From positions 1-33,560 of IMG/VR virus record IMGVR_UViG_3300048589_000784: 33,560 nt of DNA. One strand, written 5' to 3'. This DNA comes from a virus. Made by a program: the position numbers and the translations under genes. Positions 1 through 6,966 of the stretch are shown here, piece after piece. Each line of letters opens with the position of its first letter. Positions within the stretch are counted from its first letter, which is position 1. Below the pieces are notes generated by a model. The model was not told where the DNA came from, searched no databases, and was given only the letters and a program-made list of their open reading frames with translations.

Positions 1-34
1 CGAGGCGCCACGCCACAGCAGAAGTGGAGTTCCG

Positions 35-376
35 ATGAAACAGTCTCGTTCCCAGCGCTGCCGGGAGACCGTCTGGCACGGTCTCGACGACGACACCGCA
101 GCCCTGGAGGTCGACGTCGACCCGGTGGCGCTGACCCCTCACGGGGAAGCCTGGGCGGTCATCTCCGGGCGGATCACCTACACCGTCGACCCGCTGACGC
201 GACGGCGGGTGTCCCGCCAGATGTGGCGGCGCCGGGCGGCCCACATCGGCAAGCCCGAGCACTGGGCCACGGTGCACGCCGCGCACCGCTGCGGGCAGCC
301 CATCCCCGACGACTGGCGGCTACCGCCCCCACCCCCGGTTCGCCGGGTCGCCCACGACGAGGAGCCGCTGTTCTGA
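35..376 (+). CDS. Hypothetical small basic phage protein
   Basis: Encodes 113 residues; I do not recognise the family. The N-terminal half is acidic (Asp/Glu around residues 17-30). The middle is strongly basic (RRRVSRQMWRRR region), suggesting nucleic-acid contact. The C-terminus is a proline run followed by an acidic tail ending E-E-P-L-F. The ATG follows a GTGGAG-like ribosome site. Its stop TGA overlaps the next gene's ATG in a TGATG arrangement, so the two are probably translationally coupled. No membrane segment or signal peptide is visible. The PLF end faintly resembles beta-clamp-binding peptides, but this is only a resemblance. Confidence 0.75.
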   Translation: MKQSRSQRCRETVWHGLDDDTAALEVDVDPVALTPHGEAWAVISGRITYTVDPLTRRRVSRQMWRRRAAHIGKPEHWATVHAAHRCGQPIPDDWRLPPPPPVRRVAHDEEPLF

Positions 377-1167
377 TGGATACCACCACCCGCCTGCTGT
401 GCCTGCTGTGCCACCACGGTCTGCCCGAGCCGGGCACCTACGTTTGCGCGGTGTGCACCGACCGGCTGCACCGTGACCTCTCACGGCTGATCGGCGCCCG
501 CTGCTACCTGCCGCTGTTCACCGAGCCGGGCAGCGTGGCGCCCACGGCCGGTGGGGGCTCGCCGAAGAACCCGGAGGCACCGGCCCCGGTACGCCTGGAC
601 GTGGTCGCCGCGCTCGACCCGCGCAGCACCCTGACCGGGGTGTCCTCCCACGTGTACCCCATCGACGGGATGATCCACACATGGATGCGGCTGATCGTCG
701 AGGAGCGCCCCGGCACGACCGCGCCCGGCGACACCGTCGAGGTGCTGGTCTGGCAGTTGCGCCACCTCGGGTGGATCGTCGCCCAGCCCTGGGTCGACGA
801 GTACACCGCCGAGATGCGCGCGGCCCTGTACTGCGCCCGGGCGCTGATCGGTGACCGGCCCGACCGGGCGTTGGGGCGCTGCCCGGCGGTCGACCCCGAC
901 GGGGTGCGCGACGCCTGCGGCGGCCCGCTGCGCTGGATCGACACCTCCCGGCTGCTGATCCGGTGTGCCCGCTGCGGCGACACCTGGGGCAAGGACGACC
1001 TGACCGCGTTCGTGCGTGCCGTCGGGGTGTGGCTGTCGGTAGCCGACGCCGCCCACCTGGCAGGGATCACCGCCCGCACGGTCAACCGCTACGCCGAGCA
1101 GGGCAAGGTGCGCCGCCGGCGGGGGCGGGTGCTGTACTGCGACCTGCTGGCAGCCCTCGACGGCTAA
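376..1167 (+). CDS. Zinc-knuckle / helix-turn-helix DNA-binding protein
   Basis: Encodes 263 residues. The open frame extends further upstream, but the ATG at 376 overlaps the preceding stop and gives a sensible N-terminus. Two CxxC pairs near the N-terminus (CLLC and CAVC, about 14 residues apart) form a likely zinc knuckle. A second cysteine cluster (CPAV..., DACGG, CARC) near residues 170-200 looks like a zinc ribbon. The last about 50 residues read as a MerR/excisionase-type HTH (VADAAHLAGIT, then TVNRYAEQGKV). Known actinophage proteins of this plan are annotated only as DNA-binding. A role in regulation or replication of nearby early genes is inference. A possible target is the repeat region that follows at 1199-1295. 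Confidence 0.8.
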   Translation: MDTTTRLLCLLCHHGLPEPGTYVCAVCTDRLHRDLSRLIGARCYLPLFTEPGSVAPTAGGGSPKNPEAPAPVRLDVVAALDPRSTLTGVSSHVYPIDGMIHTWMRLIVEERPGTTAPGDTVEVLVWQLRHLGWIVAQPWVDEYTAEMRAALYCARALIGDRPDRALGRCPAVDPDGVRDACGGPLRWIDTSRLLIRCARCGDTWGKDDLTAFVRAVGVWLSVADAAHLAGITARTVNRYAEQGKVRRRRGRVLYCDLLAALDG

Positions 1168-1170
1168 GGT

Positions 1171-1185
1171 CGGCGCCTGGCGCCG
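1171..1185 (+). terminator. Short palindromic hairpin after the HTH gene
   Basis: CGGCGCC-T-GGCGCCG is a near-perfect 15-base palindrome beginning four bases after the stop codon at 1167, followed by TGGTTGTCTT. It could be a short hairpin terminator. The stem is very tight and the U-tract is poor, so confidence is low. Confidence 0.35.
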
Positions 1186-1198
1186 TGGTTGTCTTCAC

Positions 1199-1228
1199 CT
1201 GTCTCCCGGCTGTCTCCAACCTGTCTCC
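1199..1228 (+). repeat. Three direct CTGTCTCC repeats at 11-bp spacing
   Basis: The octamer CTGTCTCC occurs at 1199, 1210 and 1221, exactly 11 bases apart, so each copy lies on the same face of the helix. The repeats sit in the noncoding stretch between the HTH gene and the 57-residue ORF. The shorter motif CTGTC recurs at 1291 and 1374, and in inverted form (GACAG) at 1284. The layout suggests a multi-site protein-binding region such as an operator, or a terminase or replication-initiator site. The binding protein cannot be named from the sequence. Confidence 0.5.
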
Positions 1229-1281
1229 CCATCCCGAGAGCACAACAAGAGCGACACGCCACACCGCCGGTGCTTGCATCC

Positions 1282-1295
1282 TTGACAGGTCTGTC
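1282..1295 (+). promoter_or_regulatory. TTGACA -35 box overlapped by a GACAG/CTGTC inverted repeat
   Basis: A consensus -35 hexamer TTGACA (1282-1287) overlaps an inverted repeat GACAG-GT-CTGTC (1284-1295). The match 17 bases downstream (TGCGTA, 1305-1310) is a poor -10 box, and TAGCGT at 1309 fits better but at a longer spacing. It would serve the genes beginning at 1410. The palindrome overlapping the -35 is what a repressor site would look like, and its half-site matches the direct repeats at 1199-1228. Confidence 0.4.
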
Positions 1296-1336
1296 CCACC
1301 ATGGTGCGTAGCGTGACCTGTGCACGCCCACCTACT

Positions 1337-1376
1337 CAGAACCCCGCTGATTCTCCCCCGTGTCGGCGGGGTTCTG
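1337..1376 (+). terminator. 11-bp perfect stem hairpin in the leader of the next gene
   Basis: CAGAACCCCGC (1337-1347) pairs perfectly with GCGGGGTTCTG (1366-1376) across an 18-base loop. It lies between the putative promoter at 1282 and the ATG at 1410. It has no U-tract, so it may be an attenuator, an RNA-stability element or a protein-binding site rather than a simple terminator. Confidence 0.45.
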
Positions 1377-1409
1377 TCATGCCCGGGGGCTTATCGAAGG
1401 AGCATCCCT

Positions 1410-1583
1410 ATGGCTCTCAGCGTCGGCGTCTCCTACGGGGAGACGTGCGTGGAGGTGCAGTTCGACACCGACCATCACTCCCCCGAAGTGTTGACCGACT
1501 TGTGTATGCGGGCTGCCCAGACGCTGCTGGGTACACTGCACGCGCTCGACGAGATGGCCGAGCAGCAGCACGAGGAGACCTGA
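1410..1583 (+). CDS. Small hypothetical phage protein (57 aa)
   Basis: Encodes 57 residues starting MALSVGVSYGE and ending in an acidic/glutamine tail. The start is set by the ATG at 1410, preceded by GAAGGAG (1396-1402) at good spacing. The longer upstream frame would run through the hairpin at 1337-1376 and is rejected. The first 20 residues alternate hydrophobic and polar as in a beta hairpin, and the rest should be helical. No family is recognised. It is followed six bases later by the HNH gene, so the two are probably co-transcribed. Confidence 0.65.
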   Translation: MALSVGVSYGETCVEVQFDTDHHSPEVLTDLCMRAAQTLLGTLHALDEMAEQQHEET

Positions 1584-1589
1584 GCCCTC

Positions 1590-1868
1590 ATGGCTTGGCG
1601 AGTTGTGCCCCTGCCGCGACGCTGGGCACGGCTGCGCGCTGCGGTACTCAAGCGCGACCAGTACACGTGCAGGCTGCGCTACCCCGGCTGTCGGATCAGG
1701 GCCACCGAGGTCGATCACATCGTGCCTGCCGCCCTGGGAGGCAGCGACGACCTGAGCAACCTCGCGGCAGTGTGCACGCCGTGTCACCGGCACAAGACCG
1801 CACGGGAGGCCAACCTGTCGCGCACCCGGCAGGCGCGCACCGCCGAGCGGCATCCGGGCCTGCGTTGA
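1590..1868 (+). CDS. HNH endonuclease (small phage type)
   Basis: Encodes 92 residues. A basic N-terminus (LPRRWARLRAAVLKRD) is followed by a zinc-bound HNH fold: YPGC, then EVDHIVPAALGG carrying the DH catalytic pair, DDLSNLAAVCTPCH, and a terminal KT motif. This is the compact form found beside terminase and cos in many HK97-like and actinobacterial phages, where it helps the terminase cut concatemers. Here the terminase genes begin about 7 kb downstream, separated by accessory genes, so the usual adjacency has been broken. The stop overlaps a TTG that could start the next small gene. Confidence 0.9.
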   Translation: MAWRVVPLPRRWARLRAAVLKRDQYTCRLRYPGCRIRATEVDHIVPAALGGSDDLSNLAAVCTPCHRHKTAREANLSRTRQARTAERHPGLR

Positions 1869-2032
1869 GGTACTACGCCGACGGGTCGAAAGTGATGGTG
1901 CGCGACCCCGGCCTGGGCGACTGGTGCGTGGCCGATCTGGGTGGCCCCGCCTTGGCCCAGCGGGTGGTGAACACCCTCAACGACATCGAGCGGCTGTCCC
2001 ACGTCCGAGACCGCATCAGGGGTGGGGGGTGA
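1865..2032 (+). CDS. Small hypothetical phage protein (about 55 aa, TTG start)
   Basis: This frame reads L-R-Y-Y-A-D-G-S and continues through a PGLGDWCVADLGGP stretch to a helical end with a glycine tail. The best start is the TTG at 1865, which overlaps the HNH stop (TTGA). A later ATG or GTG near 1892-1895 is possible. The coding-like composition in this frame, and resemblance to short ADLGGP-type proteins common in actinophages, support it. No clear ribosome site precedes the TTG, so coupling to HNH translation is likely. Function unknown. Confidence 0.5.
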   Translation: MRYYADGSKVMVRDPGLGDWCVADLGGPALAQRVVNTLNDIERLSHVRDRIRGGG

Positions 2033-2105
2033 CCCCCGTCGCGCGGGGCCAGCGCGTGCGGGTAGGCATAGCGTCGGACGATCCGTACGCAAGTGGGATT
2101 TCGGC

Positions 2106-2576
2106 TCACACCTTGATGAGTCGATCCCGTAGTCGCTCAACCGCCTTATCAAATCCCTCTTCGCTGTGGCGAGCCTGACGGAAGTCGCCTACAAATCGTC
2201 CAAGAAGCCGCTTGGTCAGGTACGGCTGTTCGAGAACCCATCCGTTCTCGTCGAACAGATAATCGTCAAGCATGACTGGAATGAGATAGGTGGCCCCCCC
2301 GTCGCGTGATTCCCTCGCGAGCGTCTCCTTTATCTCATTGATCACTCCTGGCCTGTTCAGCGATCCTCGAGAACACAGAAGCAACACGCGGTCGTGCTCT
2401 TGCAGTTTGCTGTACACCTCTTCGTCGATCCGGGCGCCCAAAGGGGCGGTTTCTTTGAAGAAGTAAGTCTCAACGTCCGGCGTCAGGGCCTCATAAAGAC
2501 GACTAGCGAACTCCTCATCGGGCCCGCCGTAACTGATGAATAGTCGGTCGTACCTGGCCTGAGTCCAAACGGGCAT
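2106..2576 (-). CDS. Stand-alone TIR-domain protein
   Basis: Encodes 156 residues. The start is set by an ideal AAGGAGG upstream of the ATG at 2576; the frame extends 20 residues further but without a ribosome site. The protein is essentially one TIR domain: strand A RLFISYGG, the EEFASRLYEAL helix, the KETAPLG loop, IDEEVYSKL, then DRVLLLCSRGSLNRPG and INEI. Glu81 sits where bacterial TIR NADases carry the catalytic glutamate. TIR proteins in bacterial defence cleave NAD or make signal nucleotides on infection. No sensor or partner domain is fused here. It lies downstream of the DUF262-HNH gene on the same strand but 325 bases away, so membership of the same system is inferred. Base composition is clearly lower in GC than the phage genes. 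Confidence 0.85.
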   Translation of the reverse strand: MPVWTQARYDRLFISYGGPDEEFASRLYEALTPDVETYFFKETAPLGARIDEEVYSKLQEHDRVLLLCSRGSLNRPGVINEIKETLARESRDGGATYLIPVMLDDYLFDENGWVLEQPYLTKRLLGRFVGDFRQARHSEEGFDKAVERLRDRLIKV

Positions 2577-2901
2577 AGTCTCCCCCTCCTTGCCTTGATG
2601 TCCATAGCTCGCAACGTTAGAACAATCTGTGGACAACTCCAGGCAGACGCTAACGGTGACACGCCGGGCTTTGGCATGGGATCATCCGACCCCTCATCGG
2701 TCTACGGCCCCGACCGAACCCGATGTCATCCCAACAACCGTTCCGCCTCGGCGGCTCTCAGGCAAATACCCACCCCTCGACCATCCAGTTGGAGCAGGCC
2801 CGTTCGGCGGCTGCTGCGACATCGCGTTCCGGCAGGGGTGGAGCGTCGGACATCCCGTACAGCGTTCAAGAGTTTTCGGCCATAAACGAGGTGGCGGGGC
2901 T
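2577..2901 (-). other. 325-bp noncoding gap inside the defence island
   Basis: No convincing gene is visible on either strand. It contains the TIR gene's ribosome site next to 2576 and, at 2628-2636, the sequence TGTGGACAA. The reverse complement of that sequence, TTGTCCACA, matches the actinobacterial DnaA-box consensus. Short ORFs here have no ribosome sites or recognisable products. The gap probably carries the TIR promoter, but I cannot place -35 and -10 boxes with confidence. Confidence 0.4.
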
Positions 2902-3984
2902 CTAGATGCCGCCCTTGCGGCGGTTGTCCTCCAGGCACAACATCTGACAGTTGTCGGCCAACGTCTTCCCACCCTCGTGCCAGGGCGTGATGTGGTCGGC
3001 CTCCATCTCGTCCAACTCGAAGTGCTCGTCACACATCGGGCAGATGCCCTCCTGGCGCTCGTAGGCTTCCCGCTTCTGATTGGGACTGAACGCACGGATG
3101 CTGAGGTGCTTCTCCTTGCCGTCGAGCACGTACGAGTAGATGCCCCGCTTCTTAGTCACGTCCTCATCGGCCATGAGTGCAGCGATTCGCGTTTCCAGGG
3201 CTGCGGAGTCTTGCGGGCTGTCCTTGAAGTGGTTGTAGAGGTCACCCCAGGCGACTCCTTCCATCTCGCTGCGATGAACAGGAAACGTCGCTTTGACCCA
3301 GTTGATGACGGCCTGGAAGTAAAGCCACAACTCGATCGCGTTGGGATCATGCTGATGAACCGCCATGTAGCCTTCGACATCGCCCTTGTTGATCCACTTG
3401 ATCGCGGTTTCGAGGTAATCCTGCCGGATGGGCTTTCCAGTCATATAACTGTGCGCGATCTGATATGCAGGGCAGCCAGTCTTGCTGAAGTAACGCTTAG
3501 AGTCGGTCACCCACGGACCGGAGTAGACAGCATTCCGAAGTTCCTGATCAGTTAGTTTCTCGCCAGCGATGTTGATGGTCTTGAACCATTCCAACTTCTC
3601 GCTATCCGTTCCGCTGCACCGGTAGACCATGAGCGGGTAGTCGAGGATCACTTGTCGCTCGTCTGTCTGGAGGTTGTGAAAGTAGCGCCCATTGAAAGCG
3701 AAGTCCCCCTCAACGTATTGGCAGATCGAAATGGTCCGCTGCTGACCGTCAATGACCTCGAAGTCCCCGTCGGCACGAACCGCCCAATACATGACGTTGA
3801 GCGGAAAGCCTTTCGTAATCGTTTCGATGACGGCTTCTCGTTGCTTCTCCCCGTAGATGAACTCACGCTGGTAGGGCGGTCGAATGTCGAGTCGGCCGCC
3901 ATAGCCATTGACACCACCTTCGTCGAGGTCCTCGTAGCCTTCCACTAGGTCCTTAACCGTGAGGTCTTGAAGTTCAATGTTCAT
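2902..3984 (-). CDS. DUF262-HNH endonuclease (GmrSD/SspE-like N-terminus)
   Basis: Encodes 360 residues. The N-terminal DUF262 domain shows PPYQR (36-40) and the hallmark DGQQR (79-83), the ParB-fold nucleotide-using motif of GmrS, SspE and BrxU. A helical middle region follows. The C-terminus is an HNH nuclease, with CPMC near 315, ADHITPWHEGG, and a final NxxRKGG. The ATG overlaps the stop of the upstream methyltransferase (ATGA), so the pair is translationally coupled and probably acts as one restriction system. DUF262 relatives restrict modified DNA or sense modification state; here the partner is an adenine methyltransferase. GC content is much lower than in the surrounding phage genes, pointing to horizontal acquisition. 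It appears intact. Confidence 0.88.
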   Translation of the reverse strand: MNIELQDLTVKDLVEGYEDLDEGGVNGYGGRLDIRPPYQREFIYGEKQREAVIETITKGFPLNVMYWAVRADGDFEVIDGQQRTISICQYVEGDFAFNGRYFHNLQTDERQVILDYPLMVYRCSGTDSEKLEWFKTINIAGEKLTDQELRNAVYSGPWVTDSKRYFSKTGCPAYQIAHSYMTGKPIRQDYLETAIKWINKGDVEGYMAVHQHDPNAIELWLYFQAVINWVKATFPVHRSEMEGVAWGDLYNHFKDSPQDSAALETRIAALMADEDVTKKRGIYSYVLDGKEKHLSIRAFSPNQKREAYERQEGICPMCDEHFELDEMEADHITPWHEGGKTLADNCQMLCLEDNRRKGGI

Positions 3985-5009
3985 AGCCGCTTGTTCCTAA
4001 TCACGATTCGGTCGTACATACGTCGGTATGTGCCATCCCCGTTGGGGAGGTAGAAGCGAGGCCCTCCCTGCTGGTAGGTGCCCTTTGCGGCAATGGTCGA
4101 CATGCGAACACCCAGATCACGACTGTTGCCAAGAATCTCGAACTGCTCTGGGTTGTAGCGATCCAAGAAGGTAATCGGAACTCCCATTGCGCCTGGGAAG
4201 TCCATAGGGATGTCGCTGAATCGCGACACCTCGATGCCGTCGAAGTTTGCGTAGGTCGGGTAATCGGTGGGGTTGTAGGACCGATACAGGATGAGGTCCT
4301 CGTGACGTTTGGAGATATCCAAGTTGGTGAACCAGCAGGCGTTACCTTGACTGCGCCACTTCTGGCCGCTCTCGTCCACCCAGAAGCGGGTCTCTCGGGG
4401 CTCGTAGTGATCTGGGACTTTGAACTTCATGTCACCGCTGTTGTAACCAAGCCATAACCTGTTGGCTTGAATCAGCGGAAAGACTTCCTTGTAACTGACG
4501 ACATTCTGATTGCCTAGGATGAGGAACTGCTTTTCGAAATCCATCAGCTGCGCCACGTACTCGCGGTAGAGGGAGAATGGCGGATTGGTTACAACGATGT
4601 CCGCTTGCTCTAATAGCGCTACGCTCTCCGCGCTTCGGAAGTCGCCGTCCCCTTGCAGTGGGGTAATGCCTATCTCCTCGGCATCGGGGACGTAGTTCCC
4701 GTTCTTGTCGCCGGTGTACTCAAGCCAGATCGCCTGCTCGGCTTCACCCTGGCTGAACAGGTCCATGTCCTGGCTCTTGTAGCAGGTGGCGACGAGGCGT
4801 TTGAGCCCCAACTTTTCGAAGTTGTACGAGAAGTAGTGGAAGAAGTTGCTTACGCGCGGATCGTCGCAGTTGCAGTAGACAACCTTGTCCTTGAAGTGGG
4901 CTCTATAGTGCTTCAACTCATCCTGGATGTCGGTGAGCTGTGTGTACCACTCGTCTTCTCGGGCACGCTTAGCCAATTGGAAACTCGTGTTCAGCGGTTT
5001 TGTCGCCAT
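3981..5009 (-). CDS. EcoRI-family adenine-specific DNA methyltransferase
   Basis: Encodes 342 residues. Motif IV is NPPF at 142-145 within a DIVVTNPPFSLYREYV context, the signature of N6-adenine methyltransferases. The N-terminal VYCNCDDPRVSNFF segment and the overall layout match the EcoRI methylase family rather than the Dam or Type I groups. The ATG at 5009 is preceded by GGGGAGG about three bases away, which is tight spacing but the only good candidate. It is the first gene of the minus-strand unit and overlaps the DUF262-HNH start. The expected role is to methylate adenine in a short target, protecting or marking DNA for the paired nuclease. The target sequence cannot be deduced from this reading. 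Confidence 0.88.
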   Translation of the reverse strand: MATKPLNTSFQLAKRAREDEWYTQLTDIQDELKHYRAHFKDKVVYCNCDDPRVSNFFHYFSYNFEKLGLKRLVATCYKSQDMDLFSQGEAEQAIWLEYTGDKNGNYVPDAEEIGITPLQGDGDFRSAESVALLEQADIVVTNPPFSLYREYVAQLMDFEKQFLILGNQNVVSYKEVFPLIQANRLWLGYNSGDMKFKVPDHYEPRETRFWVDESGQKWRSQGNACWFTNLDISKRHEDLILYRSYNPTDYPTYANFDGIEVSRFSDIPMDFPGAMGVPITFLDRYNPEQFEILGNSRDLGVRMSTIAAKGTYQQGGPRFYLPNGDGTYRRMYDRIVIRNKRL

Positions 5010-5262
5010 CGCCCTCCCCGTCTAAGTCAGAACTTGGTCGTCCCTGCGAATGATGCGCAAGGCCCAGGGTACCGGTGGGGCCAGACAAGATGCCGAAGGA
5101 AGCGGTCCAAATTATCGACCTTCGGGGCGAGAGTGCCCGATGGCTGTCCACACAGACCCCGGCCCAGATGCAAACCCACTCGCGCCCGAGCGTGAACACC
5201 CGCGAGAGCAGCCCGAAACCCGGTCTTCCGGGCGATCACGCGCGCACACGCCCCTGAAACCC
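5010..5262. other. Junction between defence island and phage operon
   Basis: This stretch holds the methyltransferase ribosome site (minus strand, next to 5009) and the start of the plus-strand operon region. Two overlapping short plus-strand frames exist: 5090-5257, starting MPKEAVQIIDLRGESARW, and one from 5140. Neither has a good ribosome site or a recognisable product, and at most one can be real. CTGTCCACA at 5144-5152 fits a relaxed DnaA-box consensus. I see no clear att-type direct repeat marking the island edge. Confidence 0.35.
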
Positions 5263-5273
5263 GGGAGGTTCCC

Positions 5274-5342
5274 ATTTCCCTGCTATACGTCATCCTGATC
5301 GCCCTTGTCGTGGTGGTCCTTGGGCTCCTTACCCGCCTATGA
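5274..5342 (+). CDS. Possible 22-residue membrane peptide with ATT start
   Basis: The frame ending at 5342 encodes an almost purely hydrophobic segment (SLLYVILIALVVVVLGLL followed by T-R-L). It would span a membrane once with a basic cytoplasmic end. Its TGA overlaps the ATG of the ParB gene (ATGA), as at other junctions in this operon. No ATG, GTG or TTG occurs in frame back to the preceding stop at 5193. The only well-placed start is ATT at 5274, five bases after GGGAGG (5263-5268). CTG at 5280 is an alternative. Rare-start translation is inference; it could also be a decayed remnant. Confidence 0.35.
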   Translation: MSLLYVILIALVVVVLGLLTRL

Positions 5343-5884
5343 TCGCTCCCGACCTAGCGTCCCTGGCGGCGCCCATCGACGACCTGAAGCCGCTGCCCGG
5401 CAACCCGCGCCGGGGCAACGTCGACGCGGTCGCGCGCTCCCTGGCCCGGTTCGGCCAGCGCAAGCCCGTCGTGGCCCGTCCCGACGGCACGATCATCGCG
5501 GGCAACCACACCTGGGCGGCCGCTCGCAAACTGGGTTGGGCCGAGATCGCCGTGGTGCGTGTCGCCGACGACGACACCGAGGCGTTCGCCTTCGCTCTGG
5601 CCGACAACCGCACCGCCGAGTTGGGCGGCTACGACCAAGAGTCGCTGGCCGCCATGCTCGCCGAGGTCGCCGACACCGACGCGCTGCTCGCCACCGGGTA
5701 CACCGCCGAGGACGTCGCCGCGCTGCTGGCCACCACCGACGGCGACCCGCCCCCGGAGCCCGACCCGGAGCCCTACGTCACCCGCTGGGAGATCGTCGTG
5801 GAGTGCCGCGACGAGGAGCACCAGGAGGCCGTGTTCAACCGCCTGTCCGAGGAGGGACTGCCGTGCCGCGTGTTGACCTTGTGA
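5339..5884 (+). CDS. ParB/Spo0J-like domain protein
   Basis: Encodes 181 residues. The ParB N-terminal fold is clear: LKPLPGNPRRGN (box I), VARSLARFGQRKPVVA, the IIAGNHTWAAARKLGW box II equivalent, and ALADNRTAELGGYD. The rest is acidic with a short alpha/beta C-terminal segment. There is no HTH or dimerisation tail like that of chromosomal ParB. Phage versions are annotated as ParB-like nucleases and often sit beside DNA-modification enzymes. The start overlaps the upstream peptide's stop, and its end overlaps the ABC-GNAT gene by 22 bases. In this setting it may recognise or load onto DNA for the neighbouring enzymes, which is an inference. Confidence 0.88.
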   Translation: MIAPDLASLAAPIDDLKPLPGNPRRGNVDAVARSLARFGQRKPVVARPDGTIIAGNHTWAAARKLGWAEIAVVRVADDDTEAFAFALADNRTAELGGYDQESLAAMLAEVADTDALLATGYTAEDVAALLATTDGDPPPEPDPEPYVTRWEIVVECRDEEHQEAVFNRLSEEGLPCRVLTL

Positions 5885-6966
5885 TGTCCTCGCCGTCGGC
5901 GACGTCGTTCCGCGCGGCGAAGGTGCGCGGCATGTTCGACCTGCCCAGCGACGAGCACCTGGCCGTGCACATCGCCGCCGACCTGCCGCTGGACGAACGC
6001 GAGTGGCACCTCGGGCTGGTCACCGGCCCGTCCGGGTCGGGCAAGTCGACCATCGCCCGCGCGCTGTGGCCCGACGTCGTGGAGTGGCCCCACTGGGGTG
6101 ACGGCCCCATCGTCGACGAGTTCCCCGACCGGATGTCCCCGCAGGACATCGTCGAGGTGCTGACCGCGGTGGGGCTGTCCAGCCCGCCTGCGTGGCTGCG
6201 GCCCTACCGCAACCTGAGCACCGGCCAGCAGTTCCGCGCGTCGCTGGCGCGCATCCTGGCCGCCGAGGACGACCCGGCGGTGGTGGACGAGTTCACCTCC
6301 ACGGTCGACCGGACGGTGGCCAAGTCGGTGTCCGTCGCGGTCGCCAAGCAGGTGCGCCGCACCGGCCGTCGGCTGGTGTGCGTGACCTGTCACGAGGACG
6401 TCGCCGCGTGGTTGCAGCCGGACTGGGTGTACGCAACGGACACCCAGCGCTTCACTTGGGGGTGGAAACAACCCCGCCCGCCGATTCACGTACGAATCCG
6501 TGAGGCAGGTAAGGAAACCTGGCCTGTCTTTGCCGGGAATCACTATCTGAGCGCCGACCTGTCCACCTCGTGCCGGGCGTTCACCGGCTGGGTGCGCTTC
6601 GGCGACGACTCCGACGAGCGGCTGGCCGCCTTCTTCTCCATCCTGCCGGTGATGGGCCACGTCGGCTGGCGCCGTGGGCACCGCACCGTGGTGTTGCCCG
6701 ACTTCCAGGGCATGGGGATCGGCAACCGGGTCATCGAGACGGTTGCCGAGCAGTTGTACCGCCAGGAGGGTTTGCGGTTCCGCGCGGTCACCTCCGCGCC
6801 GGGGATCGTCGCCCACCGGCGGCGCCACCCCCATATGTGGCGGCTGGCCATGGCCCCGCAGCAGAAGCGCCCGACCGGGCGCAAGGGGGTCATCAAGAAG
6901 GTCTCGGCCGGGCGGCTGACCACCTCGTGGGTCTACATCCCCGAAGCGCTGAGGGCACCCGCGTGA
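5863..6966 (+). CDS. ABC-type ATPase fused to GNAT acetyltransferase-like domain (COG2401 type)
   Basis: Encodes 367 residues from the GTG at 5863, chosen because GGAGGG (5851-5856) precedes it; ATG 5884 is the alternative. The N-terminal ABC ATPase has Walker A GPSGSGKST (55-63), signature NLSTGQQ (about 117-123), Walker B VVDEF and a switch histidine in VTCHED. From about residue 210 a GNAT fold follows, with NHYLS and the acetyl-CoA loop VVLPDFQGMGIGNRV (about 276-290). This is the layout of COG2401. The GNAT part resembles the Mu Mom-like branch implicated in adenine hypermodification, though Mom function is not proven here. GC drops around 6455-6550, the junction between the two domains. 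The gene overlaps both neighbours. Confidence 0.85.
   Translation: MPRVDLVMSSPSATSFRAAKVRGMFDLPSDEHLAVHIAADLPLDEREWHLGLVTGPSGSGKSTIARALWPDVVEWPHWGDGPIVDEFPDRMSPQDIVEVLTAVGLSSPPAWLRPYRNLSTGQQFRASLARILAAEDDPAVVDEFTSTVDRTVAKSVSVAVAKQVRRTGRRLVCVTCHEDVAAWLQPDWVYATDTQRFTWGWKQPRPPIHVRIREAGKETWPVFAGNHYLSADLSTSCRAFTGWVRFGDDSDERLAAFFSILPVMGHVGWRRGHRTVVLPDFQGMGIGNRVIETVAEQLYRQEGLRFRAVTSAPGIVAHRRRHPHMWRLAMAPQQKRPTGRKGVIKKVSAGRLTTSWVYIPEALRAPA

Noticed and set aside
2073-2690. Imperfect inverted repeat (GTCGGACGATCC at 2073, GGATCATCCGAC at 2679) flanking the TIR gene
   Set aside because: An 11 of 12 match over about 600 bases is expected by chance reasonably often, the ends do not extend, and no transposase or target duplication is visible.
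2106-5009. Thoeris-type defence for the TIR gene
   Set aside because: Thoeris needs a ThsA effector (SIR2/SLOG or similar) next to the TIR protein; none is present, only the DUF262-HNH and methyltransferase genes.
4653-5195. Plus-strand 180-codon frame opposite the methyltransferase
   Set aside because: It lies entirely opposite a gene with clear motifs, and its product is a valine/leucine-rich mirror sequence without a ribosome site.
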